Positions 42,840 to 53,006 are shown, numbered from the stretch's first letter. The stretch: DNA of 64,000 nucleotides from UBA5543 sp964464965 (GCA_964464965.1 CAYXHM010000002.1:124001-188000); one strand, 5' to 3'. Notes: generated by a model not told the origin, from the sequence alone. Translations and numbers: made by a program.

Positions 42840-44408
42840 CTATATATACTTTAACCGCTCTTCTTCCAGATCCAGGCGATAAAGATGTTTGCGGACATTT
42901 TCTTCATCTACTCCTTCATCCCGGTTCCATTCGTGTAGCCAGTCACGTTGTTTATTAATGAGATCTAGCATAACAACCTTACATTCTGTATTCAGGTTAA
43001 TGCCCTCGGCAGCATCTTCGCCACTACTTAATTTGCTCACCATATATTTCAACGCTGGCTGAGAAATTATTTCATTGCTGTAAGCATTCAGTACAAACTG
43101 GTAACTGTGCTTGTGCAGTTTACGATGCAACTCGTGGTAATGCGAATCACCAGGCAATACCTCGCCATTGCGCAGGATAGGAATTTTCTTTATGAAGTAG
43201 GGAAGTGTTAAGCCTTGTATTACCAGGGTGAGCAGTATCACTACGAACGTTATAAATAGTATCAGATTGCGCTGTGGGAACGGCGTGCCGTCAGCGAGTT
43301 GCACTGGTATAGACAATGCAGCAGCAAGTGATACTACGCCTCTCATTCCGGCCCATCCCAACAGAAAGGGTACTTTAAGGCCTGGATTGCCATCTGCAAC
43401 CTTGATAAAATTTCGCATGATCATAGTAACGACCACTGAGCCATATGCAGCAATTATCCGGCTCACTACCAATACCCCGGTTATCAATACACCATAACCA
43501 ACTGCAGTTGTTATACTTGTACTTTCAAGCCCATCGACTATTTCGGGCAGGTCGAGCCCGATGAGGATGAACACAAGCCCGTTGAGGATGAAACTGAAGC
43601 TTTGCCAAACAGAATATCCCTTAATGCGGCTATCGCTTGTGAGGAACAGGTGCTGTCGATTGGCCAGGAACAACCCGCCACTTACTACCGCCATCACACC
43701 TGAACTGTGTACAGATTCCGCTGCTATATACATAAAGTATGGGGCTACTAATGTGAGCACTATATCCATCTCGGCATTGGTAGGTAGTAGTTTATGTGTT
43801 TTGTAAAAAATCAATGCCAACAATAGTCCTATTCCCGCTCCACCTGCAACCATCCAGACAAAACTCAGCGCAGCCTCCTGCATCACAAACTGGCCGGTGG
43901 CTACGGCTATCATCGCAAATCTGAAGATGATAAGTGACGAGGCGTCATTAAACAAACTTTCACCTTCTATAATGGCCTGAAAGCGTGCAGGCACTTTTAC
44001 AAATTTCATAATAGCACCCGCACTCACTGCATCTGGTGGAGACACGATACCACCTAATAAAAAACCTAATGCTAACGAAAAGCCCGGAATAAACGAATTA
44101 GCTACAACAGCTACAGTAATAGCTGTAAGAAAGACCACCACAAATGCAAAGCTGCTCACGATACGCCTGTATTTCCATAATTCTTTCCATGATATAGTCC
44201 ATGCAGCATCATATAGCAATGGCGGTAGGAAAATGATGAATATTAATTCCGGATCGATCTTAATAGTTGGTACACCAGGCAGGAAACTTACGGCAAGACC
44301 ACCCAATACCAAAAGAATAGGGTAGGCTATCTTTATCTTGTTAGACAGCAGTATTAGTAATATAATCAGGATAATGATACCCAGGTAAAAAGGAAAGTCG
44401 TGCAACAT
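42840..44408 (-). CDS. Na+/H+ antiporter (CPA1 family)
   Basis: A 522-residue membrane protein. Some twelve hydrophobic helices are followed by a C-terminal soluble tail of about 110 residues. Family blocks include PELIFIIFLPPLLYDAAWTI, GGIVSPPDAVSAGAI with the conserved Asp, and EGESLFNDASSLIIFRFAM with the Asn-Asp pair of the ion site. It would exchange sodium or potassium for protons at the inner membrane. It lies directly after the nuo operon terminator on the same strand but is separated from it by 130 bases. Confidence 0.92.
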   Translation of the reverse strand: MLHDFPFYLGIIILIILLILLSNKIKIAYPILLVLGGLAVSFLPGVPTIKIDPELIFIIFLPPLLYDAAWTISWKELWKYRRIVSSFAFVVVFLTAITVAVVANSFIPGFSLALGFLLGGIVSPPDAVSAGAIMKFVKVPARFQAIIEGESLFNDASSLIIFRFAMIAVATGQFVMQEAALSFVWMVAGGAGIGLLLALIFYKTHKLLPTNAEMDIVLTLVAPYFMYIAAESVHSSGVMAVVSGGLFLANRQHLFLTSDSRIKGYSVWQSFSFILNGLVFILIGLDLPEIVDGLESTSITTAVGYGVLITGVLVVSRIIAAYGSVVVTMIMRNFIKVADGNPGLKVPFLLGWAGMRGVVSLAAALSIPVQLADGTPFPQRNLILFITFVVILLTLVIQGLTLPYFIKKIPILRNGEVLPGDSHYHELHRKLHKHSYQFVLNAYSNEIISQPALKYMVSKLSSGEDAAEGINLNTECKVVMLDLINKQRDWLHEWNRDEGVDEENVRKHLYRLDLEEERLKYI

Positions 44409-44482
44409 ACGTTGTAAAAATAATTACATAATATGAAATTGAGATAGATTGTACTTAAGTGTCTATTTGCTGGAAGGTTTAA

Positions 44483-44510
44483 TAAAAAAAGCCCTGTTCT
44501 TTACAGGGCT
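44483..44510 (-). terminator. Terminator of the nuo operon
   Basis: On the minus strand AGCCCTGT pairs with ACAGGGCT around AAAGA, followed by TTTTTTTATT. It lies 28 bases after the nuoN stop. Confidence 0.88.
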
Positions 44511-44537
44511 AAAAATATCAGAGGTGATTGTTGACTG

Positions 44538-45917
44538 CTACACGTTACCCAGGAACAATTGCGGAAGAATGCCCAGTAGTATAACAATGGCACAGGTAAT
44601 ACCCCATAATAGCTTGTCCGTACCTTGTATTTCTACATTCATCTCGGCTTCACCGGATTTAAAGTACATCGCTGTGATAACCCGGAAGTAGTAGTACACA
44701 CTTACAGCTGCCATCAGCAATGCAAATATTACTAACCAAAGCAGGTTGCCCTGCTGTACGGCTGCACTTAATACATAATACTTGGCCATAAAACCACCTG
44801 TTAGCGGAATACCGGCCAGCGATAACAGGAACACAGTGGTGAAAGCCGCTACAGCGGGTTGTTTCTTGGCCAGGCCATTAAAGCCATCGTAAGTATAGTC
44901 TTTCATTTTAACCAATACAGAGAACAAGCCTATTGTTGCTACGCTATAGGCTACGGCATATATCATCAGTCCCTGCCATGCTATTGAGTTGACAGATGCG
45001 ATGGCAAACAACATGAAGCCCGCCTGCGCTATAGACGAATAGGCCAGCATACGCTTAACGCTTTGCTGAAATACCGCTGTGATGTTACCTACAAGCAATG
45101 TAGCCGCTGTGATGATGGCTACTATCATCATCCAGTGGTCACTAAGGCTGCCAAAGGCTATATGGAACAGGCGCAGGAAACCGACAAACGCACCCGCCTT
45201 AACAATGGTTGACATGAAAGCAGTAAACGCAGTAGGTGAACCATCGTACACATCGGGTGTCCACATGTGCATAGGCGCTGCCGATATTTTAAAGGCGAAG
45301 GCTATCATAATAAACAGGATACCTGCGAGTGCCATTGGGTTCAGCGAATCGTTTTGCAGGAAAGTAAAATCTGTAATATAGAACGAACCCGTTGCACCAT
45401 ACAGTAAAGTAATACCCATCAACAATATGCCCGTGGTAAAGGCCCCCATCAGGAAGTATTTCAGCGATGCCTCGTTGCTTTTCAGGTTTTTTCTATCGCT
45501 ACCCGCAAGTATGTATTGTGGTATAGACATGATCTCTATACCCAGGAACAGCATCAGCAGGTTGTTGTAACCCGTAAGCAGGAAAATGCCACAGAGTATA
45601 AAACATACCAGTGTAAAATATTCGGCTACATGGTTTCCTACCCGCATGATGTCTTTGCCCATCAGCAATACATACAAAAACGTACAACCAGCCATCAGCA
45701 TGTTGAACCATAAGGCATAGTTGTCTATACGCAGCATGTTGTTGAACAACATTTCAGGGCCATTGAGGCCGGCTGACTGAACTTCCCAGATAGTAATGCC
45801 AAATAATACCAGTAGCAATACTGTAGCTATAGATACCACCTGCTTTTTGTCTTTTACAAAAAGGCCGGTGAACATCAGAATGATACCCAATACCGTTGCA
45901 GCAATAATTGCCTTCAT
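44538..45917 (-). CDS. nuoN: NADH-quinone oxidoreductase subunit N
   Basis: A 459-residue membrane subunit of complex I with about fourteen helices, one of the three antiporter-like proton pumps. The signature block is KISAAPMHMWTPDVYDGSPTAFTAF MSTIVKAGAF, with the conserved Lys and the Pro-Asp-Val-Tyr turn; VKRMLAYSSIAQAGFML follows. Last gene of the operon; 85 bases separate it from nuoM upstream. A strong terminator follows it. Confidence 0.95.
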   Translation of the reverse strand: MKAIIAATVLGIILMFTGLFVKDKKQVVSIATVLLLVLFGITIWEVQSAGLNGPEMLFNNMLRIDNYALWFNMLMAGCTFLYVLLMGKDIMRVGNHVAEYFTLVCFILCGIFLLTGYNNLLMLFLGIEIMSIPQYILAGSDRKNLKSNEASLKYFLMGAFTTGILLMGITLLYGATGSFYITDFTFLQNDSLNPMALAGILFIMIAFAFKISAAPMHMWTPDVYDGSPTAFTAFMSTIVKAGAFVGFLRLFHIAFGSLSDHWMMIVAIITAATLLVGNITAVFQQSVKRMLAYSSIAQAGFMLFAIASVNSIAWQGLMIYAVAYSVATIGLFSVLVKMKDYTYDGFNGLAKKQPAVAAFTTVFLLSLAGIPLTGGFMAKYYVLSAAVQQGNLLWLVIFALLMAAVSVYYYFRVITAMYFKSGEAEMNVEIQGTDKLLWGITCAIVILLGILPQLFLGNV

Positions 45918-46002
45918 ATTTTTTTACCGGGCTGGCAGCGTACTTACCGCTTTACCCTGATTTTTATCTTATTAAAAATAAATCACTTCGCACAGACCGG
46001 AG

Positions 46003-47451
46003 TTATGGCATTATCGTTATAGCCATGCCCGATGTAATGTCAAGCAATGGTTTGGGATAAACACCTAATACTATGATGAGTGCTATAATAATTGCTAATC
46101 CAATATACTCGTTTACAGAGATGTCGCCACCTTGTTTTGTTGCTACAGCTTCTCCATAAGCAGTGCGTTGTATCATATTGAGCGTATATACCGCACCCAG
46201 TATAATTCCTAAACCAGCTATCACCATAAAAGTCATGCTGTATTGCGATGTGCCGGAGAACAAACCATTGAACAACATAAACTCACCTATGAAACCATTT
46301 GTAAGTGGCAAGGCGATGTTGGCCAGTGATATAATAACCAGGGCGATTGTCATAAGAGGTGCAGTGCTCGCCATACCACCCAGTTCTTTCATATTGCGTG
46401 TGCCCCAGCGTTGCTCTATCATGCTTACCATAACCCACATGCCTGCTATATTTATACCGTGGTTAAACATCTGCACCATCAGGCCATGTGTCCCAACACT
46501 GTTATTGGCAAAAGCTGCAGCAATCATCAGGCCCATGTGTGCAATAGAAGAATAAGCAATAAGACGCTTCAGGTCTGTCTGTACAATAGCTATCAGCGAT
46601 GCATATACAATACCTATAACCGCTAATGTGATTACTGTATCCGACCAGAAAGCCACACCATCCGGCACTACAGGTAACAACCACCGAACAACGCCGAACA
46701 ACCCCATTTTTACCATCAATGCACTAAGGATAATAGTAACAGGTGTGGGTGATTGCTCGTACGTATCGGGCTGCCATGTGTGGAACGGGAATATCGGCAT
46801 CTTGATAGCAAATGCTATAAAAATGAGCCAGAACATCCACTGTTGCTGGTCGGCGGGTAATGACCTGCCTGCTTTAATAATATTTTCTAATGCAAAAGCA
46901 TCTCCACCAGGGTTAGCCTGTGACAAAAATATCAATGCTGCCAGTAACATTAAGCTACCCAGGAAAGTATAAACGAAGAATTTGAATGTAACCGCAATGC
47001 GTTTTTCGCCACCCCATTGAGAACAGAGGAAGTAAACAGGTATCAGCGCCAGTTCCCAGAAGAAGTAAAACAGTAATGCGTCTGATGCCAGGAAAACACC
47101 GGTGATACCCGCCTGCGACATAAGCATCAAACCATAAAAAGAGCCCTGGTTCTCTACTTCTTTATTCCAGTTGCTGATAAACACCACCGTCATGACAATG
47201 CCGGTAAGCAGGCAGAGCATACCTGCCATACCATCTGCCATCAGGCTAAAGTTGGCCCCAAGCGCAGGTATCCATGGCATGGACCATCCTGTAGCACCAT
47301 TTCCTGACGCATTGATGTTAACCACAACCACTGCTGCAATTATCAGCGTGGCAATGGAGCTTATTAATGCAATACCCTTTGCGGCATTCTTCATAAACAT
47401 GCTGAAGATGCCTGCTACCAAAGGAACTAATATGAGTAATGTCAATATCAT
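46003..47451 (-). CDS. nuoM: NADH-quinone oxidoreductase subunit M
   Basis: A 482-residue antiporter-like pump subunit. Signatures are FFWELALIPVYFLCSQWGGE with the key Glu, IKMPIFPFHTWQPDTYEQSP TPV, and LKRLIAYSSIAHMGLMI. Proton transfer along a central membrane chain. Length matches the family (about 490). It follows nuoL after 31 bases. Confidence 0.95.
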   Translation of the reverse strand: MILTLLILVPLVAGIFSMFMKNAAKGIALISSIATLIIAAVVVVNINASGNGATGWSMPWIPALGANFSLMADGMAGMLCLLTGIVMTVVFISNWNKEVENQGSFYGLMLMSQAGITGVFLASDALLFYFFWELALIPVYFLCSQWGGEKRIAVTFKFFVYTFLGSLMLLAALIFLSQANPGGDAFALENIIKAGRSLPADQQQWMFWLIFIAFAIKMPIFPFHTWQPDTYEQSPTPVTIILSALMVKMGLFGVVRWLLPVVPDGVAFWSDTVITLAVIGIVYASLIAIVQTDLKRLIAYSSIAHMGLMIAAAFANNSVGTHGLMVQMFNHGINIAGMWVMVSMIEQRWGTRNMKELGGMASTAPLMTIALVIISLANIALPLTNGFIGEFMLFNGLFSGTSQYSMTFMVIAGLGIILGAVYTLNMIQRTAYGEAVATKQGGDISVNEYIGLAIIIALIIVLGVYPKPLLDITSGMAITIMP

Positions 47452-47482
47452 AATACTAATCGCAATATTGCAGTATAGTTAA

Positions 47483-49366
47483 TTATTGTATCCAGAAAAA
47501 GCTAATGGCAAAAAGCACTGTAATGCCTAATACCATTGCAAAAATGTAAAAACCCACCTGGCCGCTTTGCACCAGCCTCACTTTCCCGCTGCTCCAGTTT
47601 ACCAATTTGCCGGCCCCATTCACCGCACCATCTATACCCAGTTTCTCAATGATATTATTCAGCATGACTGACAATGCTCCTAACGGGCGTACTATTACTG
47701 CATCATATAGCTCATCTACATACCATTTGTTTTCCAGCACTTTTGCTATGCCTGTATTTGGGGCAAAGTTTGGTTTTTTGGTAGCGGTGTAAGCAAAGAT
47801 GATCATGATGATGACCAATCCTGTAGATAAGCCCATCAGCATCCACTCTGTAGCATGTTCTAAATGATGTACGTTGAAGTTGCTGACAACAGGCGCCAGG
47901 TATGTATTTAATGTATGATGCTCACTGATAACAGCAGGCAAGCCCACATAACCACCTACAATGGCAAGTATCGCTAATACTACTAACGGTATGGTTATAG
48001 CCGCAGGGCTCTCGTGCAGGTGGTGTTCCTGCTCATGCGTACCGCGGAATTTACCTGTGAACGTCAGAAAGTATAAACGGAACATATAGAAAGCAGTCAT
48101 CAGCGCTGCACCCAATGCCAGGTAATACATTACAGGACTGTGTGCGTAAACAGATGCCAGTATCTCATCTTTAGAGAAGAAACCCGATAGACCGGGAATA
48201 CCGGCAATGGCCAGGCAACCGATAAGGAAAGTGACGCCCGTAACTTTCATGTGCTTGTTCAGCCCACCCATATTGCGGATGTCCTGCTCGCCACCCATAG
48301 CATGTATCACACTACCGGAACCAAGGAACAACAGTGCTTTGAAAAACGCATGTGTCATAACGTGGAACACAGCAGTGGTATAAGCACCCACACCCAGCGC
48401 CAGGAACATAAAGCCCAACTGGCTGACTGTAGAGTATGCCAGTACTTTTTTAATATCATATTGTTTAATGGCGATAGAAGCGGCAATAATTGCTGTTGCC
48501 AAACCTATAACCGCTACCAGGTCTTGCGCCATGGGCGCCAGGTTGTACAGCACACTGCTGCGCGCTATCATATATATACCTGCTGTAACCATGGTTGCAG
48601 CGTGTATCAGTGCAGATACAGGTGTAGGGCCTGCCATGGCATCGGGCAGCCATGTGTACAGCGGCAATTGCGCACTTTTACCCATAGCACCTATAAAAAA
48701 ACATATTGCTATCCAGTTGTATGTGCTGTCAGTAACAGCCGAAGTACCGGTATTTATTTGTGCGAAGAAATCCTGGTATGAAAGTGTACCGAAGTTGTAC
48801 AATACTAATAGCATACCAACCAGGAAACCAAGATCACCAATGCGGTTCATCACAAATGCCTTCTTTGCAGCATTGGTATATTCACGATTTTTAAACCAGA
48901 AACCGATGAGCAGGTAAGAACAAAGGCCTACACCCTCCCAACCGATGAACATGATGAGGTAATTGCCACCTAATACCAGCAACAACATAGAGAACACAAA
49001 GAGATTTAAGTAGGCGAAGTACTTCACCATACCCTCATCGTCGTGCATATAAGAAGTTGAATAAACATGTATCAGGAAACCAACTCCCGTAATAATGAGC
49101 AGGAACAACGAAGACAAAGCATCTACCTGGAATACAAAGGGTATGTTCAATGTGCCCGATTGTATAAAGTCGAACAACTGTACCGTAGTGGTAGCACCTG
49201 TGGCTTTCACCTCGAAAAAGATACCCAGCGATACAGCGAATGATGCCAATACTGCTGCACTGCCTATGACACCGCCAACAGACTTTGGTATTTTCCTCCA
49301 GCCAATACCATTGATAAGAAAGCCTATCAACGGAAACAATGGAACTAAGTAAACTAAATTTGTCAT
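47483..49366 (-). CDS. nuoL: NADH-quinone oxidoreductase subunit L
   Basis: A 627-residue pump subunit with about sixteen helices and a long C-terminal lateral helix. Signatures are FIGWEGVGLCSYLLIGFW, GAMGKSAQLPLYTWLPDAMAG PTPVSALIHAATMV, and ITQYDIKKVLAYSTVSQLGF-like block (KQYDIKKVLAYSTVSQLGF). It starts with an ATG placed directly after a GC-rich palindrome shared with nuoE and nuoF. The distal end of the membrane arm. Confidence 0.96.
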   Translation of the reverse strand: MTNLVYLVPLFPLIGFLINGIGWRKIPKSVGGVIGSAAVLASFAVSLGIFFEVKATGATTTVQLFDFIQSGTLNIPFVFQVDALSSLFLLIITGVGFLIHVYSTSYMHDDEGMVKYFAYLNLFVFSMLLLVLGGNYLIMFIGWEGVGLCSYLLIGFWFKNREYTNAAKKAFVMNRIGDLGFLVGMLLVLYNFGTLSYQDFFAQINTGTSAVTDSTYNWIAICFFIGAMGKSAQLPLYTWLPDAMAGPTPVSALIHAATMVTAGIYMIARSSVLYNLAPMAQDLVAVIGLATAIIAASIAIKQYDIKKVLAYSTVSQLGFMFLALGVGAYTTAVFHVMTHAFFKALLFLGSGSVIHAMGGEQDIRNMGGLNKHMKVTGVTFLIGCLAIAGIPGLSGFFSKDEILASVYAHSPVMYYLALGAALMTAFYMFRLYFLTFTGKFRGTHEQEHHLHESPAAITIPLVVLAILAIVGGYVGLPAVISEHHTLNTYLAPVVSNFNVHHLEHATEWMLMGLSTGLVIIMIIFAYTATKKPNFAPNTGIAKVLENKWYVDELYDAVIVRPLGALSVMLNNIIEKLGIDGAVNGAGKLVNWSSGKVRLVQSGQVGFYIFAMVLGITVLFAISFFWIQ

Positions 49367-49389
49367 ACCCCAAACCCCTAAAGAGGCTT
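49367..49389 (-). repeat. Palindromic element abutting the nuoL start
   Basis: On the minus strand it reads GAAGCC TCTTTAGGGGTTTGGGGT then ATG. It resembles the elements before nuoE (55812-55832) and nuoF (54453-54475), with consensus AAGCCCCT-nn-AGGGGTTTGGGT. Confidence 0.65.
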
Positions 49390-49408
49390 CAATTTTTTAT
49401 TAATTATT

Positions 49409-49431
49409 CCCAACCCCCTTAGGGGCAGGGG
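49409..49431 (-). repeat. Second copy of the palindromic element between nuoK and nuoL
   Basis: On the minus strand CCCCTGCCCCTAAGGGGGTTGGG, directly after the nuoK stop. It is a diverged tandem copy of the element at 49367-49389. Confidence 0.55.
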
Positions 49432-49432
49432 T

Positions 49433-49732
49433 TTAATGTTTCAACCTATTCAATATATTTATATCAACAGAGTGTACTTTACGGTACATCATCACTATTA
49501 TAGCCAGACCTACAGCAACTTCTGCCGCTGCCACTACCATACTGAAAAACACGAATATCTGTGCAGAAGGATCGTTGTACATTTTTGAGAATGCCACCAG
49601 CAGTAAATTCACCGCGTTGAGCATTAGCTCTATGCACATAAATATGATTATTGCATTACGGCGCATGAGCGTACCCATAATACCGATGCTGAATAATGCT
49701 AGACTTAAAAATAAATAGTACTGTATTGGCAT
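49433..49732 (-). CDS. nuoK: NADH-quinone oxidoreductase subunit K
   Basis: A 99-residue, three-helix membrane subunit. IGIMGTLMRRNAIIIFMCIELMLNAVNLL carries the conserved Glu in the second helix, and FFSMVVAAAEVAVGLAIIV the second conserved Glu. Length is normal (about 100). A T-rich repeat precedes it. Confidence 0.95.
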   Translation of the reverse strand: MPIQYYLFLSLALFSIGIMGTLMRRNAIIIFMCIELMLNAVNLLLVAFSKMYNDPSAQIFVFFSMVVAAAEVAVGLAIIVMMYRKVHSVDINILNRLKH

Positions 49733-49741
49733 TTCGTTTTT

Positions 49742-49760
49742 AATTCAAAAAGTCAAAAAT
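49742..49760 (-). repeat. T-rich repeat upstream of nuoK
   Basis: On the minus strand ATTTTTGACTTTTTGAATT. It resembles the leaders of nuoG (53007-53039) and nuoB (58245-58274), which share TTTTGACTTTTGA. Confidence 0.5.
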
Positions 49761-49769
49761 CAACCTCTT

Positions 49770-50282
49770 TTAGGGGTTGGGGTTTCCTTCTCCCTTTTTA
49801 CCCAATACCACTGCACCAATCATCGCACTCAGGAAAAGAACACTGCTTATTTCAAAAGGCAGGACAAACTTTGTAAAGAGTGTCATACCAAGATTTTTTA
49901 TCAATCCTATGTCTGTAGCTGTTTGCTCCAGCATGTTGTTGGTAGATGACTTTAACGCTGCCAGCACTACCAGGAACAATATACCGCCGGATATTACCCC
50001 GGCAAGCTGCACTAATCTATTCTTCTGCGGCTCAGTATCGGCGTTCAGGTTCATCAACATTATTACAAACAGAAAGAGTACCATAATGGCCCCGGCGTAA
50101 ACAATGATGTTTACAATGGCCAGGAATTGCGCATTCATTAATATATAGTGCCCGGACACAGCAAAGAATGTAGCTATGAGGAACAACACACTGCTGACGG
50201 GGTTACGGCTTAGTATAACACCCAATGCACAGCTTATAGCCATGACCGTAAGAAACCAGAATATTGCTTCGTATGCGCTCAT
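49770..50282 (-). CDS. nuoJ: NADH-quinone oxidoreductase subunit J
   Basis: A 170-residue membrane subunit with five helices. The signature is NIIVYAGAIMVLFLFVIMLMNLN, which contains the conserved helix with a pi-bulge. Its last codons (GNPNP) overlap an inverted version of the CCCC repeat seen elsewhere in the operon. 17 bases separate it from nuoI. Confidence 0.95.
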   Translation of the reverse strand: MSAYEAIFWFLTVMAISCALGVILSRNPVSSVLFLIATFFAVSGHYILMNAQFLAIVNIIVYAGAIMVLFLFVIMLMNLNADTEPQKNRLVQLAGVISGGILFLVVLAALKSSTNNMLEQTATDIGLIKNLGMTLFTKFVLPFEISSVLFLSAMIGAVVLGKKGEGNPNP

Positions 50283-50299
50283 TATAATTTTGCTTAGTA

Positions 50300-50800
50300 T
50301 TAGTGTTTTTTCGGGTTAGGTATCAACAGGTCTTCTTTCTTGTAGATCATTTTTTTACGTTCGTAATGCGTTGGCATCAGTGTCTCGCTCAGATATATAG
50401 CATCTTTAGGGCAAGCCTCTTCGCAATAACCGCAGAAAATGCAACGCAACATGTTTATTTCATATTTGGCAGCATATTTCTCTTCACGATACAGGTTTTC
50501 TTCTCCCGCCTTACGTTCAGCAGCTTCCATAGTAATAGCCTCTGCAGGGCAAGCCAGTGCGCAAAGACCGCATGCAGTGCAACGCTCGCGGCCTTCCTCA
50601 TCTCGGTTCAGTATATGCAAACCACGAAATACCGGGCTGAAAGGACGTTTCTGCTCAGGATACTGAACAGTAACTTTCTTTTTAAATATATGGCCAACGG
50701 TTATCGTTAATCCTTTGAAGATGGCGGGAAGGTATAACTTCTCACCAAATGTCATCGGGCTGCGATCTACAGCTACTGACCTATTAGTTAGTTTTTCCAT
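50300..50800 (-). CDS. nuoI: NADH-quinone oxidoreductase subunit I
   Basis: A 166-residue peripheral subunit with two 4Fe-4S clusters (N6a, N6b). The motifs are CTACGLCALACP and CIFCGYCEEACP. It links the hydrophilic arm to the quinone site. Length near 160-180 is normal. Twelve bases separate it from nuoH. Confidence 0.96.
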   Translation of the reverse strand: MEKLTNRSVAVDRSPMTFGEKLYLPAIFKGLTITVGHIFKKKVTVQYPEQKRPFSPVFRGLHILNRDEEGRERCTACGLCALACPAEAITMEAAERKAGEENLYREEKYAAKYEINMLRCIFCGYCEEACPKDAIYLSETLMPTHYERKKMIYKKEDLLIPNPKKH

Positions 50801-50812
50801 TTTTAATAATCC

Positions 50813-51883
50813 TTACTTAAGCACCCACAAAATCACTGCACCTGTTATCACCATGTTTACCAATGCTAATGGTATCAATGACCTCCAACCAAGTCTCATC
50901 AGTTGGTCGTACCTGAAACGGGGTAGCGTCCAACGAACAAACATGAAGAACAATATGATACAGATAGCTTTGGTAAGCAATACTAATACGCAGATAATGG
51001 TAAAAATTAATGGTCCTGTACCTGCCAGCACATTATCCATGAACGGGAAGTTATAACCGCCGAAATATAACGTAGAAATTACTACAGAACTGATGAACAG
51101 GTTGATGTACTCAGCAAACAGGTAGAAACCAAGCTTCATAGAGGAATACTCCTGGTGGTAACCCATGTTCAGTTCACTCTCACACTCTGCCATGTCAAAA
51201 GGCGCGCGGTTAAGCTCTGCAAAGGCACACACTAAAAATATGAGGAAGCCCAGCGGTTGTTTAAAGAAATTCCATGTGAAATAACCATCTGCCCAGAAAC
51301 CATGCTGTTGTTCTACTATATCTTTTAAAGATAACGAGCCTGTCATCATCAGTAGCGCCACAAGGCTGATACCAAAAGCAAGCTCGTAAGAAACAGCCTG
51401 CGCGGCTGCGCGGATACTGCTTAATAAAGAGAACTTATTGTTAGACGCCCAGCCACCCAGCATTACACCATATACGCCCAGGCTCACAACACCGAATATA
51501 AACAGGATACCTATATTAATATCAGCTACCTGCAGGGAGATAACCCTTCCTCCTTCTGTAACAAAATCAGGCCCCCAGGGTATCACTGCACTGGTCATGG
51601 TAGCGGTAAGCATAGCTAAGGCAGGACCGAGAATAAATATAACACGGGTAGAGCCATCGGGGATGATCTCTTCTTTAAAAAACAGTTTAACACCATCGGC
51701 CAGCGGTTGCAATAAGCCCAAGGGACCGGCGCGGTTCGGGCCAATACGATCTTGCATAACGGCAGCTACTTTACGCTCGCCCCATGTAGCATACATAGCT
51801 ACACCAAGAGAGCCCAGCAGGATGACCGTAGCCAGTACCAGTTTTTCTATTATAAACGCTATGTCAATTTCCAACAGCAGCAT
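50813..51883 (-). CDS. nuoH: NADH-quinone oxidoreductase subunit H
   Basis: A 356-residue membrane subunit that forms the quinone chamber with NuoB and NuoD. I choose the ATG at 51883. The TTG at 51892 lies inside TACTTTTG, a -7-like sequence just upstream, and would only add three residues. Signatures are ATWGERKVAAVMQDRIGPN RAGP and FAELNRAPFDMAECESEL. Length normal. A short-leader internal promoter is possible at 51890-51897. Confidence 0.94.
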   Translation of the reverse strand: MLLLEIDIAFIIEKLVLATVILLGSLGVAMYATWGERKVAAVMQDRIGPNRAGPLGLLQPLADGVKLFFKEEIIPDGSTRVIFILGPALAMLTATMTSAVIPWGPDFVTEGGRVISLQVADINIGILFIFGVVSLGVYGVMLGGWASNNKFSLLSSIRAAAQAVSYELAFGISLVALLMMTGSLSLKDIVEQQHGFWADGYFTWNFFKQPLGFLIFLVCAFAELNRAPFDMAECESELNMGYHQEYSSMKLGFYLFAEYINLFISSVVISTLYFGGYNFPFMDNVLAGTGPLIFTIICVLVLLTKAICIILFFMFVRWTLPRFRYDQLMRLGWRSLIPLALVNMVITGAVILWVLK

Positions 51884-51914
51884 GTGGCGCAAAAGTAATT
51901 AGTTGTTTAAATTT

Positions 51915-53006
51915 TTACTTGTCTTTATTTTTAAAATCGTCAGAGTGGGCAGGCCCTTCTATTTTCGATAATTCAATCTCCGGCCTGTTCACATCACTTT
52001 CATTATGTATATCCAGCAATAGCTTGGGGTCCTTACCTATCACTTTATCTATCAGCACAGGTGTCTTTAGCGTATTTACATAATGTCCCTGCGATATTAC
52101 GCTGTGACGGCTGATATTCGACGGACCTTCAATCACCCAATCTTTAGTTTCTTTTTTGTGGAAGCGGCATTCGTTACATATCCATCCTTCCACTTCACCC
52201 CACTGGTCTTTACGGGCAGTAACGCGGAATACCTCATCTCCGCGCAGCCACAGGCGAGACTTACCGCAGCATTTAGGGTTTTCGCAATTGCGGTGTGCAT
52301 CTACAGGCTTGGTAAACCACACACGGTTTTTAAAACGGAAAGTTTTATCTGTCAACGCACCTACAGGGCAAACATCTATAACGTTTCCTATAAACTCGTT
52401 ATGCAGATTTTTACCCAGCAGCGTACTGATAGCAGCATGGTCGCCGCGCTCCAGTATGCCATGCTCACGGTTATCTGTAAGCTGGTCAGCCACGTACACA
52501 CAACGGTAGCAAAGTATGCAACGTGTCATGTGTAGCGATATATAATCCCCAATGTCTTCTTTTTCAAATGTACGGCGATCAAACTCGTAGCGGGTGCCCT
52601 CAGTACCATGCTCGTAGCTCAGGTCCTGCAGGTGACATTCACCAGCCTGGTCGCACACCGGGCAGTCCAGCGGGTGGTTGATGAGTAGCATTTCTACCAC
52701 ACCCTTACGGGCTTCTATCACTTTTGGAGATGTAATGTTCTTTACCTCCATACCATCCATCACACCTGTACGACAGCTGGCAACCAGCTTAGGCATAGGG
52801 CGCGGGTCTTTTTCAGAGCCCTTGCTCACCTCTACCAGGCAGGTACGGCATTTACCACCGCTGCCTTCCAGTTTGCTATAGTAGCACATAGCAGGGGGAG
52901 TAACATCTCCGCCTATCATGCGCGCAGCCTCCAGTATAGAAGTACCGTTGGGTACTTCTATAGTTATATTGTCAATAGTTACTTTTATGTTTTGTACTTC
53001 AGACAT
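51915..53006 (-). CDS. nuoG: NADH-quinone oxidoreductase subunit G, short form
   Basis: A 363-residue protein holding only the N-terminal part of NuoG. The 2Fe-2S site is CYYSKLEGSGGKCRTC with a further Cys after ten or so residues. The His/Cys cluster N5 is HPLDCPVCDQAGEC. The N4 cluster has CILCYRC and a later DVCPVGAL. Then a partial Cys motif CENPKCCGK and WICNECRF stands where the N7 domain begins. The large molybdopterin-oxidoreductase-like domain of E. coli NuoG (about 900 residues) is absent. This short form is normal in many Bacteroidota, so truncation is not a mutation. Confidence 0.92.
   Translation of the reverse strand: MSEVQNIKVTIDNITIEVPNGTSILEAARMIGGDVTPPAMCYYSKLEGSGGKCRTCLVEVSKGSEKDPRPMPKLVASCRTGVMDGMEVKNITSPKVIEARKGVVEMLLINHPLDCPVCDQAGECHLQDLSYEHGTEGTRYEFDRRTFEKEDIGDYISLHMTRCILCYRCVYVADQLTDNREHGILERGDHAAISTLLGKNLHNEFIGNVIDVCPVGALTDKTFRFKNRVWFTKPVDAHRNCENPKCCGKSRLWLRGDEVFRVTARKDQWGEVEGWICNECRFHKKETKDWVIEGPSNISRHSVISQGHYVNTLKTPVLIDKVIGKDPKLLLDIHNESDVNRPEIELSKIEGPAHSDDFKNKDK

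Noticed and set aside
51915..53006. NuoG as a truncated pseudogene
   Set aside because: The N-terminal clusters are complete and short NuoG proteins are usual in many Bacteroidota; the gene is in a complete operon.
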